In this document: positions 34,469 through 45,037 of the stretch, piece after piece
Layout of the letters: every line of letters starts with the position of its first letter
How positions within the stretch are numbered: the first letter of the stretch is position 1
Source: Euglena gracilis
Taxonomy: Eukaryota; Euglenida; Euglenophyceae; Euglenales
DNA: 64,000 nt
Direction: 5' to 3'
NCBI GenBank assembly: GCA_039621445.1
Contig: CP154954.1
Location: forward strand, 70,250,670-70,314,669
Position numbers and translations under genes: made by a program
The notes under the pieces: model-generated
What the model saw: only the letters and a program-made list of their open reading frames with translations
What the model was told of the DNA's origin: nothing
The model's database searches: none

Positions 34469-34894
34469 AGTGTACGTCCAAAGCTTTCCATTTTCCCCTT
34501 TTTGAGACTTTCTGAAAAAGCCTTTCGCTTTCGCCTTGGTGCGCGGCCTACTTATGGTAGCGAAAAGTCTTTTGAGTAACAAAAAGTGGTTTTCCCCTTT
34601 TGTCCCCAATTCCCCGAGAGGCAAAGCACAAGACAAAGACTTCAGAAGTTTCTTCTGGAGTCAAGTTCGATTGTTCTGAAGGTTTTTCCCGGACAAAACG
34701 AATGGTCAAACTTGGAATTCATTACAGTAAAAAATACCACCTGTGGGGGAAAGAGAGAAAAGTGCTGACGTGTGCAGGGGCAGATCCCAGAAGGGTCTGC
34801 CACGACCTTACCAACTGTGGTTTCCACAGTGGTGCGACCGTCACAGATCCCACTCTGCAGATATCCTACAGAGCTGGGACGTTCCTGGTACACA
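34469..34894 (-). repeat. 5' LTR of element C (426 bp)
   Basis: Same termini as E2 (TGTGTACC...GTACACT) but longer and mostly diverged. It shares the CACAG/GTGGTA core after a pyrimidine run, and the GGCGAAAGCGAA block. Adds its own hairpin ACTGTGG/CCACAGT at 34,814-34,830. Outer flank is GAACA. Confidence 0.88.
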
Positions 34895-35636
34895 GAACAG
34901 CACGTGCAACGATGGCGATGTTTATGGAGTCCCATGCAGCACAGGATGTTGCAAGGCTTGGCCGACCCGGCCTCCAGCAGGCATTGGCTGTTTTGTGTAC
35001 GTTGAACGATGAATGAGTGTTGCACTTGTTTCATGGATGGTGTCGTTGGCGTATTTTATTTCTCCTGCCTAAAATTTGACGGTTCCATTGCATTGGAAGC
35101 CGTGCGTTAACTGCAGTTGCAGTTCCGTGAGGACGAGAACGCTTTTGCAGCTGCACCTGTTCGTCAACGCCCTCGGTGGATGCGTTCAACTGCATGGGAC
35201 CACGTACGAGCACAAGCCCTCCTGTACACCGTACAGGCCGGACAAGCAATGGCGATGTTCCACACCCTGGTGCACTTAACCGCCATGTCTCACATCTGGT
35301 TCACTGTGGATCTCTGTGAATGTTGATGTAATGTTAATGTTCAATGTCGGTGACGGTGCATTGCACATCCACAGTTAATTTTTGTTTGCGTTCTGTCGAA
35401 CCAGAAGGTTGTTTCTCGGCACAGCGCTGGTGCATGGACACCACGCCAGTTCTTAGGGGCATTCATCGCCACCGAGGTGGCCACTACGCATTCACTGTTG
35501 CAGAAGGACTGCTGTGTGGCATGGAAGCTGTCACCTTTTCACATGCTTTCGGTTTTTTTTGTGTGTGGCTGATTCCTTTTACACAACCCACCTGCCTTTC
35601 CCCGCATTGCTGTTGTGACCGCTTTTTGATATTCTG
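34895..35636. other. No recognisable gene
   Basis: Unique-looking sequence to the right of element C. Short open frames exist but none shows a known domain or a convincing coding pattern. Confidence 0.5.
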
Positions 35637-36236
35637 CCTGATATGCGACAGCGCCAACAAGAAAAAACTTCCCCTGCCACCAGAAGCGTGGATCGTGCGC
35701 GATGTTGGCCCAGATGGCCACTTCCGTACCAGGACATTGGGGTTGACGTGGCCATCAAAAGCGGAGTATTTGCAGCCAGGGCAGCATGCGGGGGGGGAGT
35801 TGCAGTGTGACGCGGGGGAGGGGCACGGGGGCAAGTGGTGTGCACAGCCTGAAGCATGAATTAGGACTGAGAACGCGTGCTGCACACTGTAAATTCTTTT
35901 TTTTTCTGTTCAGTCAAACCTCATGAGATGATTGTTGGGCCGTTGGGTCGTGGCCCCCTGGCATATACCTGTACCATGGGACTGACTGGGGGTTTGGAGT
36001 TTTGAGTTTTGTGCTGTTGCTGAAGCTTGAAAATTTGAAGTGGAATTTGCCTGCCAATGGGTAGGAAGGCGAAGCCCAAGGCAAAAGCAAAACCCAAGGC
36101 GAAGCCGAAGCCAGCCAAACAGGGGGCCCGGGGTCGTGCGGCAGAAAAGGTGTGGGTTGCGAAGAGAGCCCCCACCCCGGCGCCGTCCCTGTCTCACAAT
36201 CAACTCACCTGTGACGACCAGTCAGATGACACAGTG
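35637..36236 (+). repeat. Repeat R, copy 1
   Basis: A unit of about 600 bp starting CTGATATGCGACAGCGCC and ending after the Lys/Pro-rich ORF. Parts of it recur nearly unchanged at 37,565-37,888 and 38,885-39,250. It contains a T-rich pyrimidine tract ending CTGTTCAG near 35,914, like a 3' splice site. Origin unknown. Confidence 0.75.
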
Positions 36237-36239
36237 TAG
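36057..36239 (+). CDS. Small Lys/Pro/Ala-rich basic protein (repeat R, copy 1)
   Basis: 60-residue ORF from ATG 36,057: MGRKAKPKAKAKPKAKPKP, then a Gly/Arg/Ala stretch and a short acidic tail. The start is repeated with few changes at 39,108, which supports conservation of this frame. Composition resembles histone H1-like tails or nucleolar basic proteins, but low complexity makes homology unsafe. A pyrimidine tract and AG lie about 140 bp upstream. It could be the first exon of a longer gene or part of a repeat. Confidence 0.4.
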   Translation: MGRKAKPKAKAKPKAKPKPAKQGARGRAAEKVWVAKRAPTPAPSLSHNQLTCDDQSDDTV

Positions 36240-36649
36240 CATGCTGGACTGGTGCATGCACCAGTGAGACATTCTGGCCCTGGAATGGTCAACATGTTCA
36301 AGATGTACATTCCCGTCATTTGGGCCATGCCGCAGATGCACATGGGTTGCCTGCTGCAGATGTGTCAGATGCACATGGAGGGCATGCTGCAGAGGCCTCA
36401 CATGCCCATGGGGTGCATCCTGGGGGTGGCCTGACTGGATATGCAGATGACAGAGGTGTGCATGCAGTGGCGGCCATGTCAGAGCAGATGGTGGATGCCC
36501 TGGCCCGGCATGCTGAAGTTGGACACGATGGAGGCACGACCCGGCCCTGTACAACCGCTCAGGGTTTGGCCACTCAGAAAGCCGGCTGTGCTTCGGCCGC
36601 CGAGAAAGGGTCCCCCAGCAGAGCGTCGGCCGCTGTGGGGACATGCAGC

Positions 36650-36790
36650 ATTGAGCATGAAGACATTGCGCATTACGACATTGGGCATTCCGACATCGAC
36701 GATGACGGCATTGGGAATGTCGACATCGAGGATGACGACATTGGGAATGTCGACATCGAGGATGACGGCATTGCGCATGCAGCTGCAGAC
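36650..36790 (+). repeat. Tandem ~30-bp repeat with acidic reading frame
   Basis: Units built on GACATTGGGAATGTCGACAT, alternating with GAGGATGAC, about four copies. One plus-strand frame (36,320-36,955) reads NVDIEDDDIG repeats. Open on the minus strand too, so coding is unproven. Confidence 0.55.
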
Positions 36791-37101
36791 CCCAACAGTG
36801 CTCCGGCCGTTGGGGCAATGGAGATCCAAACTGCCAGCCGTGCTGCGGCCGCTGGGATCCCTGAGTTCTCCGAGGTGGGTGATGTACCGATGGAGATCCA
36901 AACCCCAGCTGTGCTTCGGCCGCGGGCATCCCTGAGTTCTCCGTCCTGGCGGTGATTGGGATCCCGCCTGGAGAAGGACGGAAGTGTGATGGATTTTGCT
37001 GGGCTGATCTTGGATGCCACTGTGGGGTGAGTGGTGGCCAGCCCAATCTGGGTGGCCAAGACATCTCCGAAGGACCAGCTGGAAGCAGTGCATCGTCGCC
37101 G

Positions 37102-37290
37102 ATGGCAGAGGCTCCGCCGGCAGAAGTGGACGAGTCCATAGCGGAGTCTCGACGACTGGCCGTGCAATACGAGCGAGAAGCCCGAGTTCGACACTGGGAT
37201 GCGCTGTCGGAGATGAGGCCGCTGACGGAGACCGAGAGGCAAAAGAGGCGGAAGGACCGCCTTCTCCACCACCAGGGACGGTGGGAGTGA
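37102..37290 (+). CDS. Candidate small helical protein or exon, unknown
   Basis: Sixty-two residues from an in-frame ATG: MAEAPPAEVDESIAESRRL, then a charged amphipathic stretch with ETERQKRRKDR before the TGA. Composition looks coding rather than random, and a GTGAGT lies upstream near 37,027, so it may be the last exon of a spliced gene. No domain recognised. Confidence 0.25.
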   Translation: MAEAPPAEVDESIAESRRLAVQYEREARVRHWDALSEMRPLTETERQKRRKDRLLHHQGRWE

Positions 37291-37379
37291 GGAGGAGTGA
37301 CCGAACCGAAGAGGCGGCCCGGGTAACGGGCGAAGAGTCCGCCGCGCCAGCCCTCCTGTTTAGAGTTGGCCTGCATCTG

Positions 37380-38830
37380 TGGGTTCCCCTCCCGGTGGGT
37401 TACGACCCCAGGTTGGGGGTGATGCAGGTTTTGGGGATTTACGAGTGACAAATGACCCATCGGGAGCGTTTGGACCCCAGGTGGTTGGGGGTAGATATAT
37501 ATCGTTTTCTGACAGAGATGACCCATCTGGTGTGTTTCGACCCCAGGTGGGGGGTACATGTTTCTGCCTGATGTGCGACAGCGCCAACACGAAAAAACTT
37601 CCCTTGCCACCAGAAGCGTGGATCGTGCGCGATGTTGGCCCAGATGGCCACTTCCGTACCAGGACATTGGGGTTGACGTGGCCATCAAAAGCGGAGTATT
37701 TGCAGCCGGGGCAGCATGCGGGGGGGGGGGAAGTTGCAGTGTGACGCGGGGGGGGGCACGTTGGCAAGTGGTGTGCGCAGCCTGAAGCCTGAATTAGGAC
37801 TGAGAACGCGTGCTGCACACTGTAAGTTCTGTTTTTTTTTCTTTCTGTTCAGTCAAACCTCATGAGATGATTGTTGGGCCGTTGGGTCTGACAGAGATGA
37901 CCCATCTGGTGTGTTTCGACCCCAGGTGGGGGGGTACATGTTTCGTGTGTTGAATGTGATAAATGACCCATCTGGTGTGTTTCGACCCAGGTGGGGGGGC
38001 ACATTACCGTTTCCGGAATGAGATGAGATGACCCATCTGATGTGTTTGGACCACAGGTGGAGGGGGTACATTACGGTTTTTGACCCCTGGTGAGTTACGA
38101 CCCCAGGGGATGCCTGGCTCGGTGATATTGTTGATTTGATGGTCGAGGGTGTCCAGTCCTCCCCCTCGGCTGTAATGCCCTGGTGGGAATGTTGGAGGCC
38201 TGCCGTGGAAGTGGTGGGTTTGTTTTGACTGTTCACGCTTCGACATTGGACATTTCCATAATTTGACATTGGACCACGATCGTTGCCTAATCGCCTTTGT
38301 TTTTCAGCCTGTAACCCAGTGAGTCTCGACCCTGGGGGTGGAAGGCTTTGAGTTTCGGAGACAGTGCGAGAGCTCTGTTGGTGCATGGCCCCAGGCCCCT
38401 CACCAGCTGAGTTTCGACCGCGGAGCGGGGGGGGGGGAGGGTATTTCCAGTTTTGCGTTTTTCAGAGAATTCCAGCCCACCTGCTGAATTTCGACCGTGA
38501 GGGGGGAAGCCTTTTCGTGAAGTTTGGTTGCGAGCCCCCCCCCCCAAAGCCGAGAGAGAAGGGATATTCGCTGTTTCCTGGTGGTGTCATACCCTGGGCC
38601 CACGGCCGCCGAGTTGCGACGGCGGGGGGGGGGGGGGGGCAGGGACGGCCCCCCCCCCTGGGCGAGTTTCGACCCCCCGGGGAGGGACGAACGGGACCCC
38701 CCCGGGGCGAGTTTCGACCCCCCGGGGAGGGACGAACGGGACCCCCCCTGGGGTGAGTTTCGACCCCCCGGGGGGGCGAACGGGACCCCCCCCCCCCCGG
38801 GGCCAGTTTCTACCCCTTGGGTTGGTGGGT
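37380..38830 (+). repeat. Degenerate tandem repeat with TTTCGACCCC core
   Basis: Recurring module TGACCCATCTGGTGTGTTTC plus GACCCCAGGTGGGG, clear at 37,520-37,555, 37,890-37,930, 37,965-38,000 and 38,025-38,065. A shorter form, GAGTTTCGACC followed by C and G runs, recurs at 38,405-38,820. Copy 2 of repeat R lies inside. Homopolymer runs make local sequence accuracy doubtful. Confidence 0.6.
37565..37888 (+). repeat. Repeat R, copy 2 (truncated)
   Basis: Matches 35,640-35,950 closely, including the T-rich tract ending TTCAG near 37,852, and then breaks at GGGCCGTTGGGTC into the TTTCGACCCC repeat. Confidence 0.75.
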
Positions 38831-38884
38831 TCAGGCTGCAAAAGGAGTCATTTATAAATTGCCCAGCAATTTTCGTGGTGAAGG

Positions 38885-39488
38885 GAGTGTGCGCAGCCTG
38901 AAGCCTGAATTAGGACTGATAGCGCGCGCTGCACGCTGTAAATTCTGTTTTTTTTTCTGTTCAGTCAAACCTCATGAGTTGATTGCTGGGCCGTTGGGTC
39001 GTGGCACCCTATCATATACCTGTACCATGGGACTGACTGGGGATTTGGAGATTTGAGTTTTGTGCTGTGGCTGAAGTTCGAAAATTTGAAGTGGAAGTTG
39101 CCTGCCAATGGGTAGGAAGGCGAAGCCCAAGGCAAAGGCAAAGCCCAAGGCGAAGCCGAAGCCAGCCAAACAGGGGGCCCGGGGTCCGGCGGCAGAAAAG
39201 ATGTGGATTGCGAAGAGAGCCCCCACCCGGGCGCCGCCCCTGTTTCAGTGGGAGGCTTTGGATAGGGCCAGGTGCATTTGGGGGGTTGTTGCTGTGCACA
39301 TCCTTCCCGTCCTGCATACTGCCCTTGTGTTAACACAAGGAGCAATCGCCTGCACGACCAGACCTCGAGGAAAGGCCCCCCTCGGTCCGTCCGTACATTG
39401 GACCGCTTTAAAGCCCATCTTGCCTCCGTTTTTCGGACACGTCGTTCATGCAGCGATGTTTGTTCCTCTGCACGGATGGATGCGATGA
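38885..39488 (+). repeat. Repeat R, copy 3, with Lys/Pro/Ala-rich ORF at 39,108
   Basis: Homology to copy 1 starts at TGTGCGCAGCCTGAAGCC and runs to about 39,245. ATG 39,108 opens the same basic N terminus as at 36,057, then departs from it and stays open to 39,488 (126 residues). The two N termini differ at a few residues only. Confidence 0.65.
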
Positions 39489-41700
39489 ACCGCACTTTTG
39501 CGTGCGGCACTGTGGGCGGGGGGTTGGCATTGCTCCCCACACGTGTGGTGCTAATGAGGCTCCTGTGCATTTTGCTGGGCAATGCTTAAGGCATCGATAA
39601 ACAAGAAGATGGCGCGGTTGTTGCGGGCGTCTCTGGCACCATATGTGCGTGCTTATATTGATATCTGCCATGAGGTGGAGCGATGTTTTGCACCACACTC
39701 TTTGTAACCCCTCTGTTGCCCCAATGCACAACACACAGAGATTTTTTCGGGGAATGCGGTGAGTGCATTGTTTCCCCAAGCATTAAAATCTCTGTCCCAG
39801 ATTTCATGGAACTCGTATGCTCCATCAGAATTGACATCCGGCAGTCAAACACTGTGTCATTCCAATTTTTTTGACGAGGTGGACTCTCAGTTCCCTCGTG
39901 TTATTGATTGGCGCTGGGCAGCAGGCACACTTCGCTGCGTGCAAAGTTTGTTCGAGAAATCATTCAGCCATTGTGAAATGTTTGCGGACGGACTGAAATG
40001 TCGTCCGTTGTGCAAGAAACTGTTAAATCATGATACGCTGAGATACGGGCAGGCTTCCCATCGATTTCGTTTTGTTTTTCTGTTTTTTTTGGGGGCGTGA
40101 TGGGGGGCATTTTTTTTCGCTTCTGTTGATTATAATACACCCCCAACGCCTTTATACCTTGGAAGTCTGCAAGTGACGCAGGTTTGCGCGACATTCTCTC
40201 GGACCTTGATTTCGCAGAGCACTTAGCACAACGCACAGTGCCCATCACCCTATTCCACAGTCGGTTCAAAAATATCTTGAGACGCATGAGGGCCTTCCCT
40301 GCCTCAAAGACTTTCTTTGCCTAATTCACCCACCAGTCTGCCAACGGGAATTTTTTTCAGGGCACTTTTTTCCCGCAGAAAAGTGTCCTGAGACTAAATC
40401 GTTTGCCCTCCATGGCAGCAGTGCCCATGCGTTGCGCATCTTGGAGAACCTGGGTGCTGTGTTCTCCACAGAGGCGCACAAGGTTCTCTCGCACACCGGA
40501 CCTATGGCGCACGTGGAGACCTCTTTTTTTTATACCTCGGGTGTTACATCATGTGTTTTTCTCTTTCCGGTGCGACGCACGGTGGCCATGAAGTTGTTTT
40601 TGGAATCTTCTTAGTCGCAATACACAGGTAAAAGGGGTCTGAAAGCATGTCCTCCTTGGAAATCTCCTCATGGCCAGATGCCTGCTCCCCGGATTGGGCG
40701 ACATTTGGAGATGGTTCTGTGAACGGGTTAGTGCAAGAGTTGAATGAATTTTTGCAAAATGTGCACGCATGGCGGGATCCCTTGCAAGGGGTCCAAAAGG
40801 AATGGTGCCGAGGCTGTTTTGCCCCCTCACCACACCTGCTGAGTTTGGCATCACGAGGGTTGTTGCTATGTTTTCTGCTAGTTGTGGTCTCCATGAACCA
40901 TGTTTCGCTTTGGATGGTAGTGTGTGATGATTTAAACCCTGGATTGCACAGAAAAAAATGCATGGAGAACAGCCTTTTGTGTGGGAAGTCAGAGATTGGG
41001 TCCTTGCGCAGGGATGTATTCACATCGCCACACAGAAGCGCAATAGCATGCTTCTGCGGAGGCCCGTCATCCGGCAGAGCACGCGTTGGCCACGGATTCA
41101 TGTGCTCCTGAGGTGCGCCCTTGCACTCACTGGTTCGTCCGTGGAGTGTGAGCGCCTGTTCAGCACACTCAATCGCATAAATCAACGGATATCAACCTTG
41201 CTTTGAGCTTTTGGGGATTCCCACTCGCTTGCGTTTTATGGCTTCATAAGTGCAGGCAAACAAAGGGCAACTACCACCGTATTTTTTCCAGCCAATTTCT
41301 TCAGACAATAATGATTTGTCCGCAAGTGCTGATCCTCATCTCCGAGAGGATCGGCGGCGCCTTGCCATGCCGCATTTAGTATTTGAGTACCTCACCATTG
41401 TCATGAGGGACTCTGTGAAATGGCAACTGTACGATTACGCACCTGTCGTTGAGGCGTATCGCATACGCTAACGGCGGCATCGTATGCCCCGTTCTTCTGA
41501 GGCTGAATTTGTTGAGACATTGGCAAACTCCACGTGGCTGCAACATTTCTCACGAAGAAGTTTTTTTAGCATGACCAATAGGAAAAGGGCAGAATCCAGC
41601 CTAGCTCTGAAGAAAATTCCTCCGTTGCCGTGGAGGATTCCTCCAGCAGTGAGGAAACCGGGGCAAATGAGACCCCTGTTGACAACAATCAGTCAGTGAT
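39400..41700 (+). pseudogene. Decayed hAT-family transposase
   Basis: The strongest evidence is at 41,120-41,200: LTGSSVECERLFSTLNRI, the hAT C-terminal dimerisation signature (SSVxxERxFSxxNRIK), preceded by IHVLLRCALA, as in ZNF862-like hAT proteins. Upstream pieces in several frames fit a hAT core: FPRVIDWRWAAGTLRCV near 39,890 and SVNGLVQELNEFL near 40,720. Many stops and frameshifts separate them. Downstream open pieces (41,250-41,699) may be the tail. I see no zinc-finger N terminus and cannot fix terminal inverted repeats. Non-functional. Confidence 0.65.
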
Positions 41701-42348
41701 AGATTGTGCCTGTAAGTGTTTCATGTTAACACATCCCCTTCATTTCTCTGATCTACTCATCTAGTCTTGTTATTGCATTCATGCAATTTTGTTGCCTGAA
41801 GCTGATGTTAATATTCTTAAGATATCCATCCTGACTGTTGACACTTCCGGTTCTGATGAACCATTGCTACCCGAAGCCTCGGATGCCGAGGCGACACAGT
41901 GAGTCCCTCGTCTTACCGTTTCCACTCAAAAGCACACAATCATTTAACTCAGAGTGTTTACAAATGATTGCATTGTTGTTGCTTTGCCTGTTGTCATTGA
42001 CCTGATGAAAAAAGATTATGTGCTGCTTGCGCTTTGATTTCGCTGGATGTGAAAATTATGGCCCGGTGCTTCACGCCGGGCCAAAATTCGGTAACCCAGA
42101 CCGCGCCACTGTTTAGGTGGGGGGTGTCCCCCCCCACCCCACGCCTCCTAGCCCGCAGGGAGAGGGGTCCGGACCACCCCCGCCACCTGTCCTTATATCG
42201 AACCCTGCCCCCCCCCGGGGGGCAGGGGCTGGTGGGTATATCTTTTTTCGGCCGAAATTTTTAAAAAAGGAGTTATTTTTAGCATTTTTGGGAAACACTG
42301 GGTGGGTCCCCCGCGACCCCCCCCCCCCCCCCAGGAGTGCCAAACAGT
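41701..42348. other. No recognisable gene; C/G homopolymer-rich
   Basis: Between the hAT remnant and the foldback element. AT-rich to about 42,050, then C and G runs up to about 16 bases. Nothing coding is supported. Confidence 0.5.
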
Positions 42349-43379
42349 AGCCTGGGGGGGGGGGGAGGTAGTGGGTAGTCGGCCGACTAGTCGGCCGACC
42401 ACCTAATTTGGTCGGCCGACTAGTCGGCCGACTAATTGGTCGGCCGGCTAATTGGTCGGCCGCATAGTCTGCGGACCAATTGGGTAGACGGCCAACTAGT
42501 CGGCCGACAACCCACTCTAAGTGTACTAACTGGTCAAAACCGCCGACTTTTAAGCCCCCCCAGGATTTTTTTTTGTCTAAATCACCTCAAAACCAGTCAA
42601 AACCCACCCAAATGGCTCTAGAACACCCCAATCGGGGATGAATATGCAAAAAAATTGGGAAAAATGTCCATTTTGGGACACTTTTGACAAAAGAACACTT
42701 CTCTCCTTTGGATTTTCAATATAAGTCAATATTCGCACACAAACAAAAGGTATTATCCCTCCAAGTCTATTGCCAACATAGAAGGGTTTTTGTTATTTCA
42801 GGGGGGGGGTGCGGGGGGGGCGGAGCCCCCCCCCCCCCGCCTATGCCAAAGTCAGCCACAAAAACAACTTAGCCCCCCAGTATGTTGCCAACGCAGAGGG
42901 GCTGTTGTTATTTGAGGTTCGGATTGGGGTGGAGGGCGGAGTTTTCTGCCTCTCGTGTTTCAGAATGCTTGCATTTATAAAGGATTTTCGTGTAATCCCT
43001 GTTTCATCTTTGGTTTTTTACCAATCCGGACCCCCAGCAAGGGCCCACCGACCCCCCACCGGCCAAAGATTCCCATCTGGGGGTGTTTATTCAGGGGTAA
43101 GACACTTTTTTGGACCCATCCGGACCATTTCCGGGTGATTTGGCAGACCAGTTTTGTGACGGCCGACTAGCCACGACTACTTTGCATTGAATTTTCTTCA
43201 TGGGGGGGCTTAAAATTCGGCGGTTTAGACCTGTTAGTACATTACAGCGGGTAGTCGGGTACCCACTACCCCCGCCCCCATCTCGCCGACCAGCTACCGA
43301 CAAGGCCTAGTCGGCCGACCATTTGGGTAGTCGGCCGACTAGTCGGCCGAACTGCCCACTACCCCCCTCCCCCCAGTCT
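42349..43379. mobile_element. Foldback/MITE-like element with ~200-bp inverted ends and GTCGGCCGAC arrays
   Basis: The ends are inverted copies: left starts CTGGGG...AGGTAGTGGGTAG and right ends CTACCCCCC...CCCCAG. Both carry several copies of the palindrome GTCGGCCGAC with CTAG spacers (42,380-42,510 and 43,305-43,350). Similarity continues inward through TGTACTAAC, AAACCGCCGA and TTTTAAGCCCCCC (to about 42,565 and from about 43,190), giving inverted repeats of about 200 bp. The core holds no transposase but has two diverged copies of TTGCCAAC...GGG...TTGTTATTT (42,770 and 42,883). A non-autonomous DNA element is the best reading. Confidence 0.7.
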
Positions 43380-43611
43380 AACGCCTTGCGCCCTCCCCAG
43401 GGGGTAGGTACCACCCACCAGTCCCGTGGTTTTTAAAAAACCCTGAATTGGACTCGTTGGCATTCTCCTTCAATTGGTATGGGATTGGTGTGGACTCCTT
43501 TGCCTTTCCATTCAAAGGTGGCTGAAGATTTTTTCGTCCAGAATTCTTACCCAGCGATTATGAATGAATGTTCGGAAGCATAGGACTTGCTGTATCGAAC
43601 TCCTCAAGGCA

Positions 43612-43750
43612 AAAAACGACAAGGGAGGAAGGGACACCGATGGCGAAGCACAAAGACCTTGTGAGGCCATGACTTGCTCGCCGGCGGTGTTGTTTGGACT
43701 GTTTTCTGTTTTGAGATAGGAGGTCCCTCTTAGTGCCGCCTCGCCGAAGT
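43612..43750. repeat. Inverted terminal repeat of DIRS A, YR end
   Basis: CTTGTGAGGCC, CTTGCTCGCCGGCGG, TTGTTTGGA and CTTAGTGCC appear in this order here and, inverted, at 49,208-49,330. B has the same block at 50,178-50,310. Confidence 0.65.
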
Positions 43751-43879
43751 TGGCTGACGATGCTGCTCCGACTTGGCGACGTGACCGTTTGCGCATTGGG
43801 GGGGGGGTCCCCCGCCCTCTGCCCCCCCTAGCCCTCATTTTCTGACGGAGGGCTTTTGAAGACAAATTTTCTTTTACGG

Positions 43880-44006
43880 GTGACGGGGTCGGGCTCACAA
43901 GGTCTTTGGGATTTGCCATCGACGTCCCTTCCTCCCTGGTCGTTCTACCTCGAGGGAGTACGAGACACCTCGGGCTCCGCATTTTGCCCTTGTGAGGCCT
44001 GGTTGT
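43880..44006. other. Internal complementary region of DIRS A
   Basis: The left half (to about 43,950) is the reverse complement of the outer left terminus (43,612-43,665). The right half (43,960-44,006, CACCTCGGGCTC...TTGCCCTTGTGAGG) is the reverse complement of the outer right terminus (49,290-49,325). DIRS elements use such a region to template circle closure. B has it at 50,440-50,560. Confidence 0.6.
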
Positions 44007-45037
44007 GAAATGAAATTAGGGGGCCCAGAGCGGTTTCCAGGGCACCTTTGGCACCAAGTCGTTGATAATGGTCTGCAAAATCCTCCACCCCTCCACTGGC
44101 TAATTTTACAAACTTCTTGGGCAGATAGGCCCAAGTTTTTTAGTGAACCAACTCCTGCCTCTCTGGTGGAGTGGCCCCCACACCTGGGGGGTTACCCCTT
44201 TTTTGTGTCAGAAATTCTTTTGTGAAAGAAGCAACGGTGTCTGCACGTATGACCCTGAAGGGGGGTTTTAATGAAATCAGAATGGGGTCCCCAGGTCTGA
44301 CGAATGAACGTGTGGAAGCTACATAATACGTCATTGAATGAAAGGGACTTATTTGCGGACATTGGGGAATGGACACCACCCTCTCCCACTTGCGAAACTA
44401 ATGGCCTTCACCCTTAATATGTATATATATTACCCTACCCAACACACTAAAAGTTAGTTTGACTTGTGCCAGGTCAGAGAATCTGTGTAAGTAGAAGATT
44501 CGTGAGCAAAAATGAGCTGTGTACGAATTTACAAATATCTGTGTCGGCATTGGGGAATTGGCCAGCCAAGGAAAAGGGTCATATGACCGTCAAAGTGGAA
44601 ACCGATCGGGGGTTCTCATTATGTTCTCTGGGATAGATATTCGAGTGTGCCGGCCGTATTATTGCCTGCGAGTGTGAAAACCTTGCAGATATCATAAAAG
44701 TAGCAAAATTTGAAACAATCTGGATGGGTGCTCTGGGACCCCAAATGTGGGTACCCAAAGGCCTGCCCACCTGGACCCAAGGGAAAGGGTCATATGGCCC
44801 TCAAACTGGAAACCGATCGGGGGTTCTCATTATGTTCTCTGGGATAGTTAGGAGCACTGGGAGGGGATACCAAAATGCCCCATACTTCTCTAGATTCTGG
44901 TTCCAAAGCCTTTTGTAAGGGTTTAACAGGGTGTGGAACTTTAGCCCACCAAGCCCAGGAATCAAAAGCATAGCATTGTGTGCATTACGGGCTTGGGCCC
45001 TGGAAAATTGGAAGAATTGTATTAAAGCGTCAGCCAC
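43900..45037 (-). pseudogene. Tyrosine-recombinase-like ORF of DIRS A
   Basis: The N-terminal core-binding part reads HNAMLLIPGLGGLKFHTLL (about 44,975). The catalytic part contains PILISLKPPFRVIRADTVAS and FTKEFL (about 44,290-44,220), the LFISxxKPxxxVxxxTIAxW pattern of DIRS/Crypton recombinases. A later HYQRLG (about 44,060) could hold the Tyr. I cannot identify the HxxR box. Broken by frameshifts and by the 285-bp insertion. Confidence 0.55.
44568..44850. repeat. Insertion in DIRS A flanked by ~70-bp direct repeats
   Basis: The blocks at 44,568-44,637 and 44,778-44,850 are near-identical (ACCGATCGGGGGTTCTCATT inside). Element B lacks the whole stretch. It is either a small insertion with terminal direct repeats or a tandem duplication. 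Confidence 0.6.

Larger units (their letters stand above)
12007..34894 (-). mobile_element. Element C: older Ty3-type relative, split by the nested insertion of E2
   Basis: Reading right to left: 5' LTR 34,469-34,894, leader, gag, pol to 28,572, then E2 with its 5-bp duplication, then pol resumes at 14,526 and runs to about 12,007, where it is cut inside integrase. The two pol halves join in register with E2 pol at the codons around GTAAA. Nearly all reading frames contain frameshifts and stops. The 3' end (chromodomain, any ORF3, 3' LTR) is missing, replaced by the unrelated sequence at 11,176-11,995. C is clearly diverged from E1/E2 and has a longer LTR. Confidence 0.88.

Noticed and set aside
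35887-35918. A ~31-bp intron in repeat R
   Set aside because: Too short for most nuclear introns; the T-rich tract and AG could instead be an acceptor for a distant or trans donor.
37027-37075. GT-AG intron starting GTGAGT
   Set aside because: Very short and supported by neither a clear branch site nor a frame join; kept only as a hint.
36222-37688. A 488-codon minus-strand frame with Cys-Arg-His repeats
   Set aside because: Its regularity comes from the 30-bp repeat and the TTTCGACCCC repeat; composition changes abruptly and no domain is seen.
44400-44440. TATATATA stretch as a promoter
   Set aside because: It lies inside the decayed recombinase ORF of DIRS A and recurs in B as part of the element.
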